From NCBI GenBank assembly GCA_029776255.1, contig JAKOTN010000143.1, positions 1 through 51,631 on the forward strand: a stretch of 51,631 bases of DNA, in the 5' to 3' direction. Of the stretch, positions 33,010-41,890 are shown piece by piece. The notes under the pieces were generated by a model. The model ran no database searches, was not told the origin of the DNA, and was given only the letters and a program-made list of their open reading frames with translations. A program made the position numbers and the translations under genes. The first letter of the stretch is position 1. Each line of letters begins with the position of its first letter. The stretch is from Pseudomonadota bacterium. Lineage in GTDB: Bacteria > Pseudomonadota > Gammaproteobacteria > Burkholderiales > Rhodocyclaceae.

Positions 33010-35589
33010 TCAGTCGGCGCTGGATGCCGCGCGCTTGAATTCCAGATCCTCGCTGGACAGATCGCGCAGTTCGATGCGTACCGGCTGCACCTTCCAGATA
33101 TCCTCGCAATACTCGCGAATCGCCCGGTCGGACGAGAAGAAGCCGGAGCGCGCGACGTTCAGGATCGACATTCGCGACCAGCGATCCTGATCGAGGTAGG
33201 TCGCGGAAACCCGCTCCTGACAGTCGATGTACGACTGGAAGTCGGCGAGCAGCATGTACTCGTCGTGGTTGAGCAGATTATCGACCAGCGGCCGGAAAAT
33301 TTCCCGGTCGCCGCGCGTGAAGAAGCCCGAGGCGATCAAATCGATCACCTCGCGCAAATGGGCATTGTTTTCATAGAAATTGCGCGGCCGATAACCCCGG
33401 CTCTTGAGCTCCTTGACCTCCGGCGTGTTCATCCCGAACAGGAAGAAGTTCTCCTCGCCAACCTGTTCGCGAATCTCGACGTTGGCGCCATCGAGCGTGC
33501 CGATGGTCAACGCGCCATTCATCTGGAATTTCATGTTGCCGGTTCCCGACGCCTCCTTGCCAGCCAGGGAGATCTGTTCCGAAAGGTCGGCGGCGGGAAA
33601 GATCGCATGCCCGTTCTTGACGTTGTAGTTCGGGTAGAAAACCACTTGCAACTTGCCGCGCATCGCTGGATCGCGCCCGATCAGATCGCCAACGGCGTTG
33701 ATCAGCCGGATCATCAGCTTGGCGAGCATGTAGCCCGGCGCCGCCTTGCCGCCGAAAATCACCGTCCGTGGCGCGATATCGAGGTTGGGATTGTCCTTCA
33801 GACGCTTGTACAGCGACACCACGTGCAGGAGATTGAGGTGCTGCCGCTTGTATTCATGGATGCGCTTGACCTGTACGTCGAACATCGACGCCGGATCGAC
33901 GTCGATCCCGGCGTGGCGCTTGATCTCGCGCACCAAATGGTGCTTGTTGCCGCTTTTGATCTTGCGCCACACCTCGCGGAACGCCGGATCGTCGGCATGC
34001 GGTTCGAGTTCGCGCAAGCGCGTCATGTCGGTCACCCAGCCGCCGCCAATCGTATCGTCGATCAATTTCGACATCGCCGGGTTCGACAACAGCACAAATC
34101 GGCGCGGCGTCACGCCGTTGGTCTTGTTACTGAACTTCTCCGGCCACATCTCGTGGAAATCCTTCAATACATCGGATTTCAGCAGCTCGCTGTGCAGCTT
34201 GGCAACGCCATTGACCGCGAAGCTGCCGACCACCGCCACGTGCGCCATCCGCACGTAGCGCGCGCCGTCTTCATCGATCAAGGACATGCGCCGCAACCGC
34301 AGATCGTCGCCGGGGAAGCGAATGCGCACGTCGTCAAGGAAACGCTCGTTGATTTCGCAAATGATTTCGAAATGTCGCGGCAGAACCCGCTTGAACAAGT
34401 CAAGCCGCCATTTTTCCAGCGCCTCGGGCAACAGTGTGTGATTGGTATACGCGAAGGTCTTGCGGGTGATCGACCACGCCTTCTCCCAATTCATTCCATA
34501 TTCGTCGACCAGCAGGCGCATCAGTTCGACCACGGCGATCGACGGATGCGTGTCGTTGAGCTGGACGACGAATTTTTCGTTGAAGCGGTCGAGATTGCTC
34601 TCGCGCTGTAGTTGCAGGCGGATCATGTCCTGCAACGAACAGGAAACGAAGAAATATTGCTGCTCCAGACGCAAGGTCTGCCCGGCTTCCATTTCATCGT
34701 TGGGGTACAGCACCTTGGTCAGCGTCTCGGACAGCACCTGCGCGTTGACCGCCTGCGAGTAATTGCCGGCGTTGAAGGCCGCGAAATCGAAGGACTCCGG
34801 TGCTTCGGCGCTCCACAGGCGCAAGCGGTTCGGCGTATTCACGCCATAACCGAGCACCGGCATGTCCCAGGCGGTGCCGCGGACGATTTTGCCCGGCACC
34901 CATTGCACTCGCAAACGACGGCTGCCGCTGGCTTCGTACTGATGTTCGGTGTGCCCGCCAAGCTTGACGTCGAAAGCAATGCTCGGCCGGTGAATCAACC
35001 ACGGACTGCCGGCGCGCAGCCATTTGTCGGTCAATTCCACCTGCCGGCCGTCGCGAATCGCCTGCGTGAAGATGCCGAATTCGTAACGAATGCCGTAACC
35101 GATGGCGGGAATTTCGAGTGTCGCCAGCGAATCGAGGTAACACGCGGCTAGCCGGCCGAGACCGCCATTACCCAGACCCGGCTCTTCTTCCTGGTAGAGA
35201 AGGACATCGAGATCCAGACCGAGTTCGTCGATGGCCTGCCGGGCGTTATCGTAAATCCCCAAATTGATCAGATTGTTGGCGAGCTGCGGGCCGATCAGGA
35301 ATTCGGCCGACATATAGCAGACGGTACGGCTTCCCTGATCGCGGTAGGTGCGCGCGGTTTGCACCCAGCGTTGCAACAAGCGGTCGCGGACGGCTTGTGC
35401 CAGCGCCAGAAAACAGTCGTGGCGCGTGGCCACTTCGGGAAAACGCGCTTGCACATAAACCAGTTTATCGAGCAAGGCGCGCTTTAGCGCATCAACGCCG
35501 AGTCCGGTCCGTCGGTCTTCCTGCCCCACCAGCATCGCCGCCGCCGCTGCGTCGGGGACGCTTTTTTCTATTGTTTTTTTATCGTTCAT
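33010..35589 (-). CDS. glgP: Glycogen/starch/alpha-glucan phosphorylase
   Basis: 859 residues from the ATG at 35589 (AGAGGTGG precedes it); the open frame to 35739 is not conserved. GT35 signatures include TVCYMSAEFLIGPQLANNLINLG, EEEPGLGNGGLGRLAACYLDSLATL, QLNDTHPSIAVVELMRLL, FSNKTNGVTPRRF, DVQVKRIHEYKRQ and the PLP-lysine motif EASGTGNMKFQMNGALTIGTLDGANVE. It releases glucose-1-phosphate from alpha-glucan, which the neighbouring GlgM-type enzyme could reuse. It converges on glgE. Confidence 0.96.
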   Translation of the reverse strand: MNDKKTIEKSVPDAAAAAMLVGQEDRRTGLGVDALKRALLDKLVYVQARFPEVATRHDCFLALAQAVRDRLLQRWVQTARTYRDQGSRTVCYMSAEFLIGPQLANNLINLGIYDNARQAIDELGLDLDVLLYQEEEPGLGNGGLGRLAACYLDSLATLEIPAIGYGIRYEFGIFTQAIRDGRQVELTDKWLRAGSPWLIHRPSIAFDVKLGGHTEHQYEASGSRRLRVQWVPGKIVRGTAWDMPVLGYGVNTPNRLRLWSAEAPESFDFAAFNAGNYSQAVNAQVLSETLTKVLYPNDEMEAGQTLRLEQQYFFVSCSLQDMIRLQLQRESNLDRFNEKFVVQLNDTHPSIAVVELMRLLVDEYGMNWEKAWSITRKTFAYTNHTLLPEALEKWRLDLFKRVLPRHFEIICEINERFLDDVRIRFPGDDLRLRRMSLIDEDGARYVRMAHVAVVGSFAVNGVAKLHSELLKSDVLKDFHEMWPEKFSNKTNGVTPRRFVLLSNPAMSKLIDDTIGGGWVTDMTRLRELEPHADDPAFREVWRKIKSGNKHHLVREIKRHAGIDVDPASMFDVQVKRIHEYKRQHLNLLHVVSLYKRLKDNPNLDIAPRTVIFGGKAAPGYMLAKLMIRLINAVGDLIGRDPAMRGKLQVVFYPNYNVKNGHAIFPAADLSEQISLAGKEASGTGNMKFQMNGALTIGTLDGANVEIREQVGEENFFLFGMNTPEVKELKSRGYRPRNFYENNAHLREVIDLIASGFFTRGDREIFRPLVDNLLNHDEYMLLADFQSYIDCQERVSATYLDQDRWSRMSILNVARSGFFSSDRAIREYCEDIWKVQPVRIELRDLSSEDLEFKRAASSAD

Positions 35590-35856
35590 GTCACCACCTC
35601 TAAGTTTATTTATAGATATTCGCTTATTTTGAAGTGCGCGGACGCGAATCGGCGGCTTGTATTCTTGCCTTGTTTTCCTGCCTCGTTTCGCGTCGACGTC
35701 GAGTCTAATGGAATGCTCGCGCGTGCGCACACCGTCCATGCGTTGCCGCGTCGCTCATAGAAATCTTCTATCGGAAGGATAGGCGTTTTCGACCTTGTCG
35801 GTTGATCGTGCCGTTGGTTTACGATCACTCGTCGGAACGCCCCTGCTGGCGCTCGC

Positions 35857-36660
35857 TTACAAGCGCAGTTCGGCGATCAATGGGGCATGATCGGAACAGC
35901 GCGCCCATGCCAGACCGCGCGGTACGTGCATGTCGAGAATTTGTAGCCCCCGAACGTAGATGCGGTCGAGGGTCAGCCATGGCGCAAAGCTCGGAAAGGT
36001 ACTCGTCACGTTTGCTGCCGCATTGCCTCCCGGACGCCACGCCAGCAAACGATCCAGCATATTCCCGTCGCCAGGGGCTTTCCGCGCCGCCACCGTGACT
36101 TCTTCGACCGCTAGTCGGCCACGCAACAGTTCGTCCACCCGTTTTTGCCAATCGTTGAAATCGCCAGCGATGATTAGCGGCGCCGCCACCGGCACCTCCC
36201 GCTGCACAAAGTCCGCCAGATACATCGCCTGGCGAAGGCGACTGCGTTTGATCAAGCCAAAATGGACACAGATCAGGTGTAGCTCTCCCCATCGTTCCAT
36301 GGCAATTCGCGCGTGCAGCAGACCGCGCTTCTCCAGCGCGTGATCCGAGATGTCGTGGTTGGCCGACGCGACGATCGGATGGCGGGAAAGGATGGCATTC
36401 CCATGATGCCCATGTGGATAAACAGCGTTCATCCCGTAGGCGTGATGGGCATAAGCGCCGCTGGCCAGAAAATTCAGTTGCGTTCCGAGAGGGTAGTCCG
36501 GATGGCTCGCCAGGCGCTCGTTACGATCCTGTACTTCCTGAAGAAACACGATATCGGCGTCAATCGCCTGCAAGGCCAGACGAACGTCGTGAATTCGCGG
36601 CCGGCCGCGAATGCCGGTGACCCCCTTATGGATGTTGTAAGTGGCGACCTTGATTTTCAT
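35857..36660 (-). CDS. Endonuclease/exonuclease/phosphatase (EEP) family hydrolase
   Basis: 267 residues. EEP-fold motifs are present in order: ATYNIHKG (Asn), VFLQEVQ (catalytic Glu), GNAILSRHPI, the IAGDFNDW metal/catalytic segment, DRIYVRG and SDHAPLIAEL. No signal peptide. The family covers DNases, sphingomyelinase-like lipid phosphodiesterases and inositol phosphatases; the YafD-like cytosolic group is the nearest by eye. It lies 82 nt downstream of the EAL/REC protein on the same strand and might be co-transcribed. Substrate unknown. Confidence 0.88.
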   Translation of the reverse strand: MKIKVATYNIHKGVTGIRGRPRIHDVRLALQAIDADIVFLQEVQDRNERLASHPDYPLGTQLNFLASGAYAHHAYGMNAVYPHGHHGNAILSRHPIVASANHDISDHALEKRGLLHARIAMERWGELHLICVHFGLIKRSRLRQAMYLADFVQREVPVAAPLIIAGDFNDWQKRVDELLRGRLAVEEVTVAARKAPGDGNMLDRLLAWRPGGNAAANVTSTFPSFAPWLTLDRIYVRGLQILDMHVPRGLAWARCSDHAPLIAELRL

Positions 36661-36742
36661 CAGCCGATCCGGACCGCGCCAAGCGCTTTGTCGACCGCGG
36701 TGGCCTGGTCAAAAAACCGTCGTTTGGCCGGGTTACATCGCT

Positions 36743-39361
36743 TCAAATCGTCCACTCGTCCGAGGTAACGTCACGTTGATTGAGCCGGCGGTCGGCATGA
36801 TGACGAAACGCCTCGCGCACCGCCTCGACGAGATCGACATCCTCCCACGGCTTGGTGATGAAGCGATACAGCTCACCGCTATTGACGGCACGGGTGACGG
36901 CACGCATGTCGGTATAACCGGAAAGCATCATCCGGACCGTATCCGGATAAAGCTTGCGCACCTTGGCCAGCAATTCGCTACCGTCCATTTCCGGCATCCG
37001 GGCGTCGGAAACGATCACCTGCACGGGCTGCGTGGCCAGAATGTCGAGCGCCTCGTAGCCGCTACGCGCGACAAGCACGGTGTAACCCTCGCGCCGAAAC
37101 AAGCGCTTGAGCGACGACAGAATATGGACTTCGTCGTCGACCAGCAACAGGGTGCGGACCGGTGCCGAACTACCTGGAAACTCCGCCGTGCGACCGCTGC
37201 CGAGCAACTGCGCGAACTGCTCCGGCAACAGTGGCCGGCTGAACAGATATCCTTGCATGTCGTCGCAATCGCGGCTGCGCAAGAATCCGAACTGGGCCGG
37301 TGTTTCCACCCCTTCTGCGATCACCGACATGTGCAGGTTGTGGGCCAGCGCGATCACCCCCTGGACAATCGCCGCGCCATCGGGATCGCGGTTGATGTTG
37401 CAGACAAAGGACTGGTCGATCTTCAATCGTTCAATCGAAAAACGGCGCAGATAACTGAGCGATGAAAATCCGGTGCCGAAATCGTCGATTGCCAGCGATA
37501 CCGCCCGACCACTGAGTTGCTGCGAGGTGCGGACGAACGCTTCAGGATCGGCCATCACCGCGCGCTCGGTCAGTTCGATTTCCAGCGAACGCGGATCGAG
37601 GCCGGTTTCACGCAGCACCGTATCGACAAAAGTGACCAGATCCGGGCCAACGAATTGCCGGGCGGAAAAATTGACCGACACCCGGATGGGCCGCAGACCG
37701 GCATTCTGCCACGCCTTGTTGTGCAAGCAGGCTTGCCGCAGAACCCATTCCGAAAGCGGAAAGATCAAGCCGCTTTCCTCAGCCAGCGTGATGAAGGTGC
37801 CGGGCAGCAAGAGTCCGCGCGTCGGGTGCTGCCAACGGACCAAAGCTTCGACGCCGACGATCCGGCCGCTGCGCAGACTGACCTGCGGCTGGTAATACAG
37901 CCGTAGCTCGCCGTTGGCGATGGCGCGGCGCAACTCGCCTTCCAACTCCAGGCGCTCAAGCGCCTGGGCGTCGATTTCCGAAGCGTAATAGCGACTACGG
38001 CCGCCGCCCTCGGCTCGCGCCTTGTGCAAGGCCGAAAAGGCATGGCGGATCAATTCCTCGCCGGTTTCGCCGTCCTTGGGGAAAAGTGCGATGCCGACAC
38101 TGGCGCCGAGCGTCAAATCGTGCTCGCCGACCAGCACCGGCTGCGCCATCGCGGCGAGAATCGCCTGTGCTTGCGCCCGGGCCAGACCGGCGCGCGTCAG
38201 ATCGGTCACCAACACAAACTCATCGGCTTCGAGCCGGGCCAGCGTGTCGGCCGGCTGCGCCAGTGCCGTCAGGCGATTTGCCAGTTCAACGATCACTTGA
38301 TCGCTGGATGCGCGCCCGAGAGTGTCGCGCACGCCTTCCAGACGGTCGGTCTTGATCGCCAGAACCGCTGGAAACGCGTGCCTATCCGCTCGTGGCTGGC
38401 TGATGGCGTGCGTCAGGCGGTCCGCCAGCAGGTTGCGGTTGGGCAAGCCCGTGAGATCGTCGTAGTTGGATTTGCGTTCCAGTTGCGCGAGATAACGTTT
38501 GCGTTCGCTGATGTCGCGCAGACTGATCACCGCGCCGACGATCCGATCGGCCTCGACGATCGGCACGCTGGAATACTCGATCGACAACGGCGTGCCGTCC
38601 TTGCGCCAATAAACGTCCTGCTGATCGCGTAGCGACAGCCCCGCGGTCAGCGAATTGACCAGCGGACAATCCTCCAGTGGATAAGGAGTACCGTTGGGAT
38701 TGGAATGGTGAAGAATCGCATGCGCCGACAAGCCGATCAGTTCGTCACGCGAATAGCCAAACATCTCGAGTACCGCCGGGTTGACGAAATTGATCAGACC
38801 GTTGGCATCGGTGCCGTAAATGCCCTCGCCCGCCGTGCCGAGAATCGTTTCCAGTTGATGATTGAGGCGCGCCTGCGCCTGCCGATTGGCGTCCTCGATC
38901 CGCCGATTCTCGTCGACCCGACGGGCGACTTCCGCTTCCAGCCAGGCATTGTGGTCGCGCAGAATATCGCGGGCATGTTTGAGTTCGAGCTGGTTGCGAA
39001 TACGGGCCAGGACGACAACGGGTTGAATCGGCTTCAGAATGTAATCGACGGCGCCGAGCGAAAGGCCAAGCGACTGATCACCCGGATCGCTGAGCGCGGT
39101 CAGAAACAGGACCGGGATGGCCTTGGTCGCGGGCTGCGCCTGTAGCGCGGCCAAAACAGCGTAGCCGTCCATATCCGGCATCATGATGTCGAGCAGGATC
39201 AAGTCGGGCAACGGCTCGCGGGCGACGATCTCGAGCGCTTGACGTCCCGACGAGGCCGACAATACCCGATAGTCCGCCAGCAACAATTCCTCAAGCACCG
39301 CCAGATTCACCGCTTGATCGTCGACGATCAACAGGGTCGCGTCAAACGCCTCCGATTGCAT
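36743..39361 (-). CDS. REC-PAS-GGDEF-EAL-REC cyclic-di-GMP phosphodiesterase
   Basis: 872 residues. N-terminal receiver (about 8-125, phosphoacceptor Asp58 in LLDIMMPDMDG), coiled-coil linker, PAS (about 168-290), GGDEF-like (about 310-470) whose active-site loop reads LEADEF instead of GGDEF, EAL (about 480-730) with every catalytic motif (VEALVRWQHP, NFSARQF, ELTERAVM, DDFGTGFSS, KIDQSFV, AEGVET, MQGYLFSRP), and a second receiver at the C-terminus (about 745-865, VSDARMPEMDG). Predicted net activity is c-di-GMP hydrolysis with a dead cyclase domain. Two receivers suggest two phosphorylation inputs. It lies 57 nt downstream of the GGDEF-EAL-REC gene. Confidence 0.92.
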   Translation of the reverse strand: MQSEAFDATLLIVDDQAVNLAVLEELLLADYRVLSASSGRQALEIVAREPLPDLILLDIMMPDMDGYAVLAALQAQPATKAIPVLFLTALSDPGDQSLGLSLGAVDYILKPIQPVVVLARIRNQLELKHARDILRDHNAWLEAEVARRVDENRRIEDANRQAQARLNHQLETILGTAGEGIYGTDANGLINFVNPAVLEMFGYSRDELIGLSAHAILHHSNPNGTPYPLEDCPLVNSLTAGLSLRDQQDVYWRKDGTPLSIEYSSVPIVEADRIVGAVISLRDISERKRYLAQLERKSNYDDLTGLPNRNLLADRLTHAISQPRADRHAFPAVLAIKTDRLEGVRDTLGRASSDQVIVELANRLTALAQPADTLARLEADEFVLVTDLTRAGLARAQAQAILAAMAQPVLVGEHDLTLGASVGIALFPKDGETGEELIRHAFSALHKARAEGGGRSRYYASEIDAQALERLELEGELRRAIANGELRLYYQPQVSLRSGRIVGVEALVRWQHPTRGLLLPGTFITLAEESGLIFPLSEWVLRQACLHNKAWQNAGLRPIRVSVNFSARQFVGPDLVTFVDTVLRETGLDPRSLEIELTERAVMADPEAFVRTSQQLSGRAVSLAIDDFGTGFSSLSYLRRFSIERLKIDQSFVCNINRDPDGAAIVQGVIALAHNLHMSVIAEGVETPAQFGFLRSRDCDDMQGYLFSRPLLPEQFAQLLGSGRTAEFPGSSAPVRTLLLVDDEVHILSSLKRLFRREGYTVLVARSGYEALDILATQPVQVIVSDARMPEMDGSELLAKVRKLYPDTVRMMLSGYTDMRAVTRAVNSGELYRFITKPWEDVDLVEAVREAFRHHADRRLNQRDVTSDEWTI

Positions 39362-39418
39362 GATTCGTCTCCAGTTATCGTCGATGCCCGGCGCGGAAAC
39401 GCCGATCTCGTCCGCGAG

Positions 39419-41890
39419 CTACGCCTTGCCGAAACGTTCGTTCCAATAGCGAAAGGCGTTGCGTATCTCGCTTTTGAAATGCTCGTCGTCCCAAGGCTTG
39501 TTGAGATATTTGTAGATCGCGCCTTTATTGATGGCGTCGGTCAAGGTGGCGATTTCGGAATGACCGGAAAGCACCAGACGCACCGTTTCCGGGTACAGGC
39601 CGCGAATTCGCGAGAAGAACTCGGTGCCGGTCATCGACGGCATGCGCTGATCGGAAACGATCACCCGAACGGTTTCACGGGCCAGCAAGGCCAGCGCCTC
39701 TTCCCCACTCTCCGCGGCGAGCACCCGGTAGCCTTCGCGCCGCAACAGTCTCTTCAAGGCCGCCAGGATATTCGGCTCGTCGTCCACCAACAGCACCGTC
39801 GGCATCGTCTCGTCGCCGGTCGTCTTGAACTGCACCCGGCTATCGCGCCGACGCAAGGCCGCGATGCCGTCGGCGGACAACGGCCGTGAAAAGAAGTAAC
39901 CCTGCATTTCGTCGCAATCGTGCCGACGCAGGTAATACATCTGTTCCTCGGTTTCGATGCCCTCCGCCAGGGCCACCTTACCGAGCTTGTGCGACATGGC
40001 GATGATCGCCTGTGCGATGGCGGCATTGGTCGGATTGCTGGTGATGTCGCGAACGAAAGACTGATCGATCTTGACCATATCGATCGGAAAGCGCGAAAGG
40101 TACGCCAGGGACGAGTAGCCGGTGCCGAAATCGTCGAGGGACAGGGTCACACCGATGGCCTTCAGGCGTTCGCTGGTGCGAATCGCCGAGGCCAGGTCGT
40201 GCATCATCGCCCCTTCGGTAATCTCCAGTTCCAGCATCGGCGGCTTGATCCGGTTGGCCGTCAGCGCCTCGGCCACCGACAGGCACAGGCTGGAAAAGCG
40301 GAACTGCCGCGCGGAAAGATTGACCGCCACCTTGATCGGCGGGAAACCGGCATCCAGCCAGCGACGCATCTGCCGGCAGGCCTCGGCGAGAACCCAATCG
40401 CCAATACCGATGATGTAGCCGGTCTCCTCGGCGGCCGGAATGCAATGCCCCGGCAGAATCATTCCGCGCACGGGGTGTTGCCAGCGAACCAGCGCCTCAA
40501 GGCCGACGATGGCGCCGGTCTGCAAACTGATCTGCGGCTGATAGAGCAGAAAAAGCTCATTGCGTTCGACCACATCGCGCAGATCGACCAACAGTTCCCG
40601 GGCACCGAAATCGGCGGTGGCCAGCGCCGAGTCGAAACGGGCGACGGCGTCGCCACCCGCCCGTTTGACTTTCTGCATGGCACTCGCGGCGCAGGCCAGC
40701 AACTCGCTGGCGTCGTGTCCGTCCGAGGGAAAACAGGCGATGCCGATCGAGGCGCAGACCTCGGTCGGACGGTCGTCGAGGGGAAACGGCTGGCGTATCG
40801 CTCCCAGCAATCGGCTGGCCACCTCGGCGCAATCGCTTTCCGACGGGGCATCCGAAAACGGCAGCAGCACGCCGAACTCGTCGCTTCCCAGACGCGCGAC
40901 GACATCCACGTCGCGAACGACATCCTTGATCCGTCCCCCCAGGGCGACCAGTAGACGATCCGCTCTTTCGGACCCAAGAATCCGGTTGAGGGTGTCGAAA
41001 CCGTCGATGTCGATGGCGACGACCATCAGCCCATGCTCCCCGCCCCCGGTGGTCGCATGGGTAATGGCGCGCAGAAAACCGGCGCGATTGAGCAATCCGG
41101 TCAGCAAATCGCTACTGCTCAACGCCTCGATCCGCCGCTCGAACTCGCTAAGTTTGAGCTGGTCCTCGCTGATCGAAAAATAGAAGCCGATCACGCCGTC
41201 GCGGTTACTCAACGGCGCGATGTGTTTTTTCTCGACGTAGATCGTGCCATCCTTGCGCCGATTGACGAATTCGCCGGTCCAGCTGCTGCCGGCGTTAAGC
41301 GTCGCCCACATCGAGCGATACGTTTCTTTCGGCGTTTTACCCGAACTGAACAGATGAGGCGTATTCCCGATCACCTCCTCCGCCGCGTAACCGCTTGCCG
41401 CCAAGGCCGCCGGATTGGCAAAACGGATCCGCTGGTCGGTATCGGTGATCAGGACGCCCAGCGGACTGCTTTCCGCGATGTCGCGGAAGAGCCACGAGGA
41501 CTCGACGCACTCACGCAAATTGGTGATGTCGGCGCCGACCAGAAAAACCGGCGCCAGCAAGGCATCGCTATCGAGACGATGCTCGATGGTCCAGGAGACC
41601 CACAAACGACGCCCGTCTCCGGTGAGCAATGGCGATTCAAGTTGGCGAATGATGCGGTGCGCGCCGATGCCGTCGATCTGCGCCAGGAATTCGGCGGTGT
41701 GCGTTGAACCGGCTTCCAGCAAACTCGCCAATGGCCGCTTGAAGATCTGGCCCAGGCGACTGTAACCCAGCAGGCGCAAGCCAAAGGAATTGACATACCA
41801 GATGTTCATCTCGGTATCGAGACGAATCACGATGCAACCGGGCACATCGTAGATCGCCGCCTGTATCGTGTTGACCATGCCCGAGTTCAC
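39419..41890 (-). CDS. PAS-PAS-GGDEF-EAL-REC cyclic-di-GMP phosphodiesterase
   Basis: 823 residues. Two PAS domains (about 10-125 and 135-250, the second with FANPAALAASGYAAEEVIGNTP), a GGDEF domain (about 265-420) with loop GSDEF, an EAL domain (about 430-675) complete in catalytic motifs (LEALVRWQHP, NLSARQF, EITEGAMM, DDFGTGYSS, KIDQSFV, AEGIETE, MQGYFFSRP), and a C-terminal receiver (about 695-815, VSDQRMPSMTG). The domain order and the C-terminal receiver closely match the downstream protein, indicating duplication. The start taken is GTG at 41890, overlapping the hemerythrin-kinase stop (GTGA); ATG at 41878 is an alternative. Confidence 0.92.
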   Translation of the reverse strand: MNSGMVNTIQAAIYDVPGCIVIRLDTEMNIWYVNSFGLRLLGYSRLGQIFKRPLASLLEAGSTHTAEFLAQIDGIGAHRIIRQLESPLLTGDGRRLWVSWTIEHRLDSDALLAPVFLVGADITNLRECVESSWLFRDIAESSPLGVLITDTDQRIRFANPAALAASGYAAEEVIGNTPHLFSSGKTPKETYRSMWATLNAGSSWTGEFVNRRKDGTIYVEKKHIAPLSNRDGVIGFYFSISEDQLKLSEFERRIEALSSSDLLTGLLNRAGFLRAITHATTGGGEHGLMVVAIDIDGFDTLNRILGSERADRLLVALGGRIKDVVRDVDVVARLGSDEFGVLLPFSDAPSESDCAEVASRLLGAIRQPFPLDDRPTEVCASIGIACFPSDGHDASELLACAASAMQKVKRAGGDAVARFDSALATADFGARELLVDLRDVVERNELFLLYQPQISLQTGAIVGLEALVRWQHPVRGMILPGHCIPAAEETGYIIGIGDWVLAEACRQMRRWLDAGFPPIKVAVNLSARQFRFSSLCLSVAEALTANRIKPPMLELEITEGAMMHDLASAIRTSERLKAIGVTLSLDDFGTGYSSLAYLSRFPIDMVKIDQSFVRDITSNPTNAAIAQAIIAMSHKLGKVALAEGIETEEQMYYLRRHDCDEMQGYFFSRPLSADGIAALRRRDSRVQFKTTGDETMPTVLLVDDEPNILAALKRLLRREGYRVLAAESGEEALALLARETVRVIVSDQRMPSMTGTEFFSRIRGLYPETVRLVLSGHSEIATLTDAINKGAIYKYLNKPWDDEHFKSEIRNAFRYWNERFGKA

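Noticed and set aside
32887-34611. Long plus-strand open frame opposite glgP
   Set aside because: It is the antisense shadow of the highly conserved glycogen phosphorylase; the composition (many Arg, His, Gln, Asp) is typical of GC-rich shadows.
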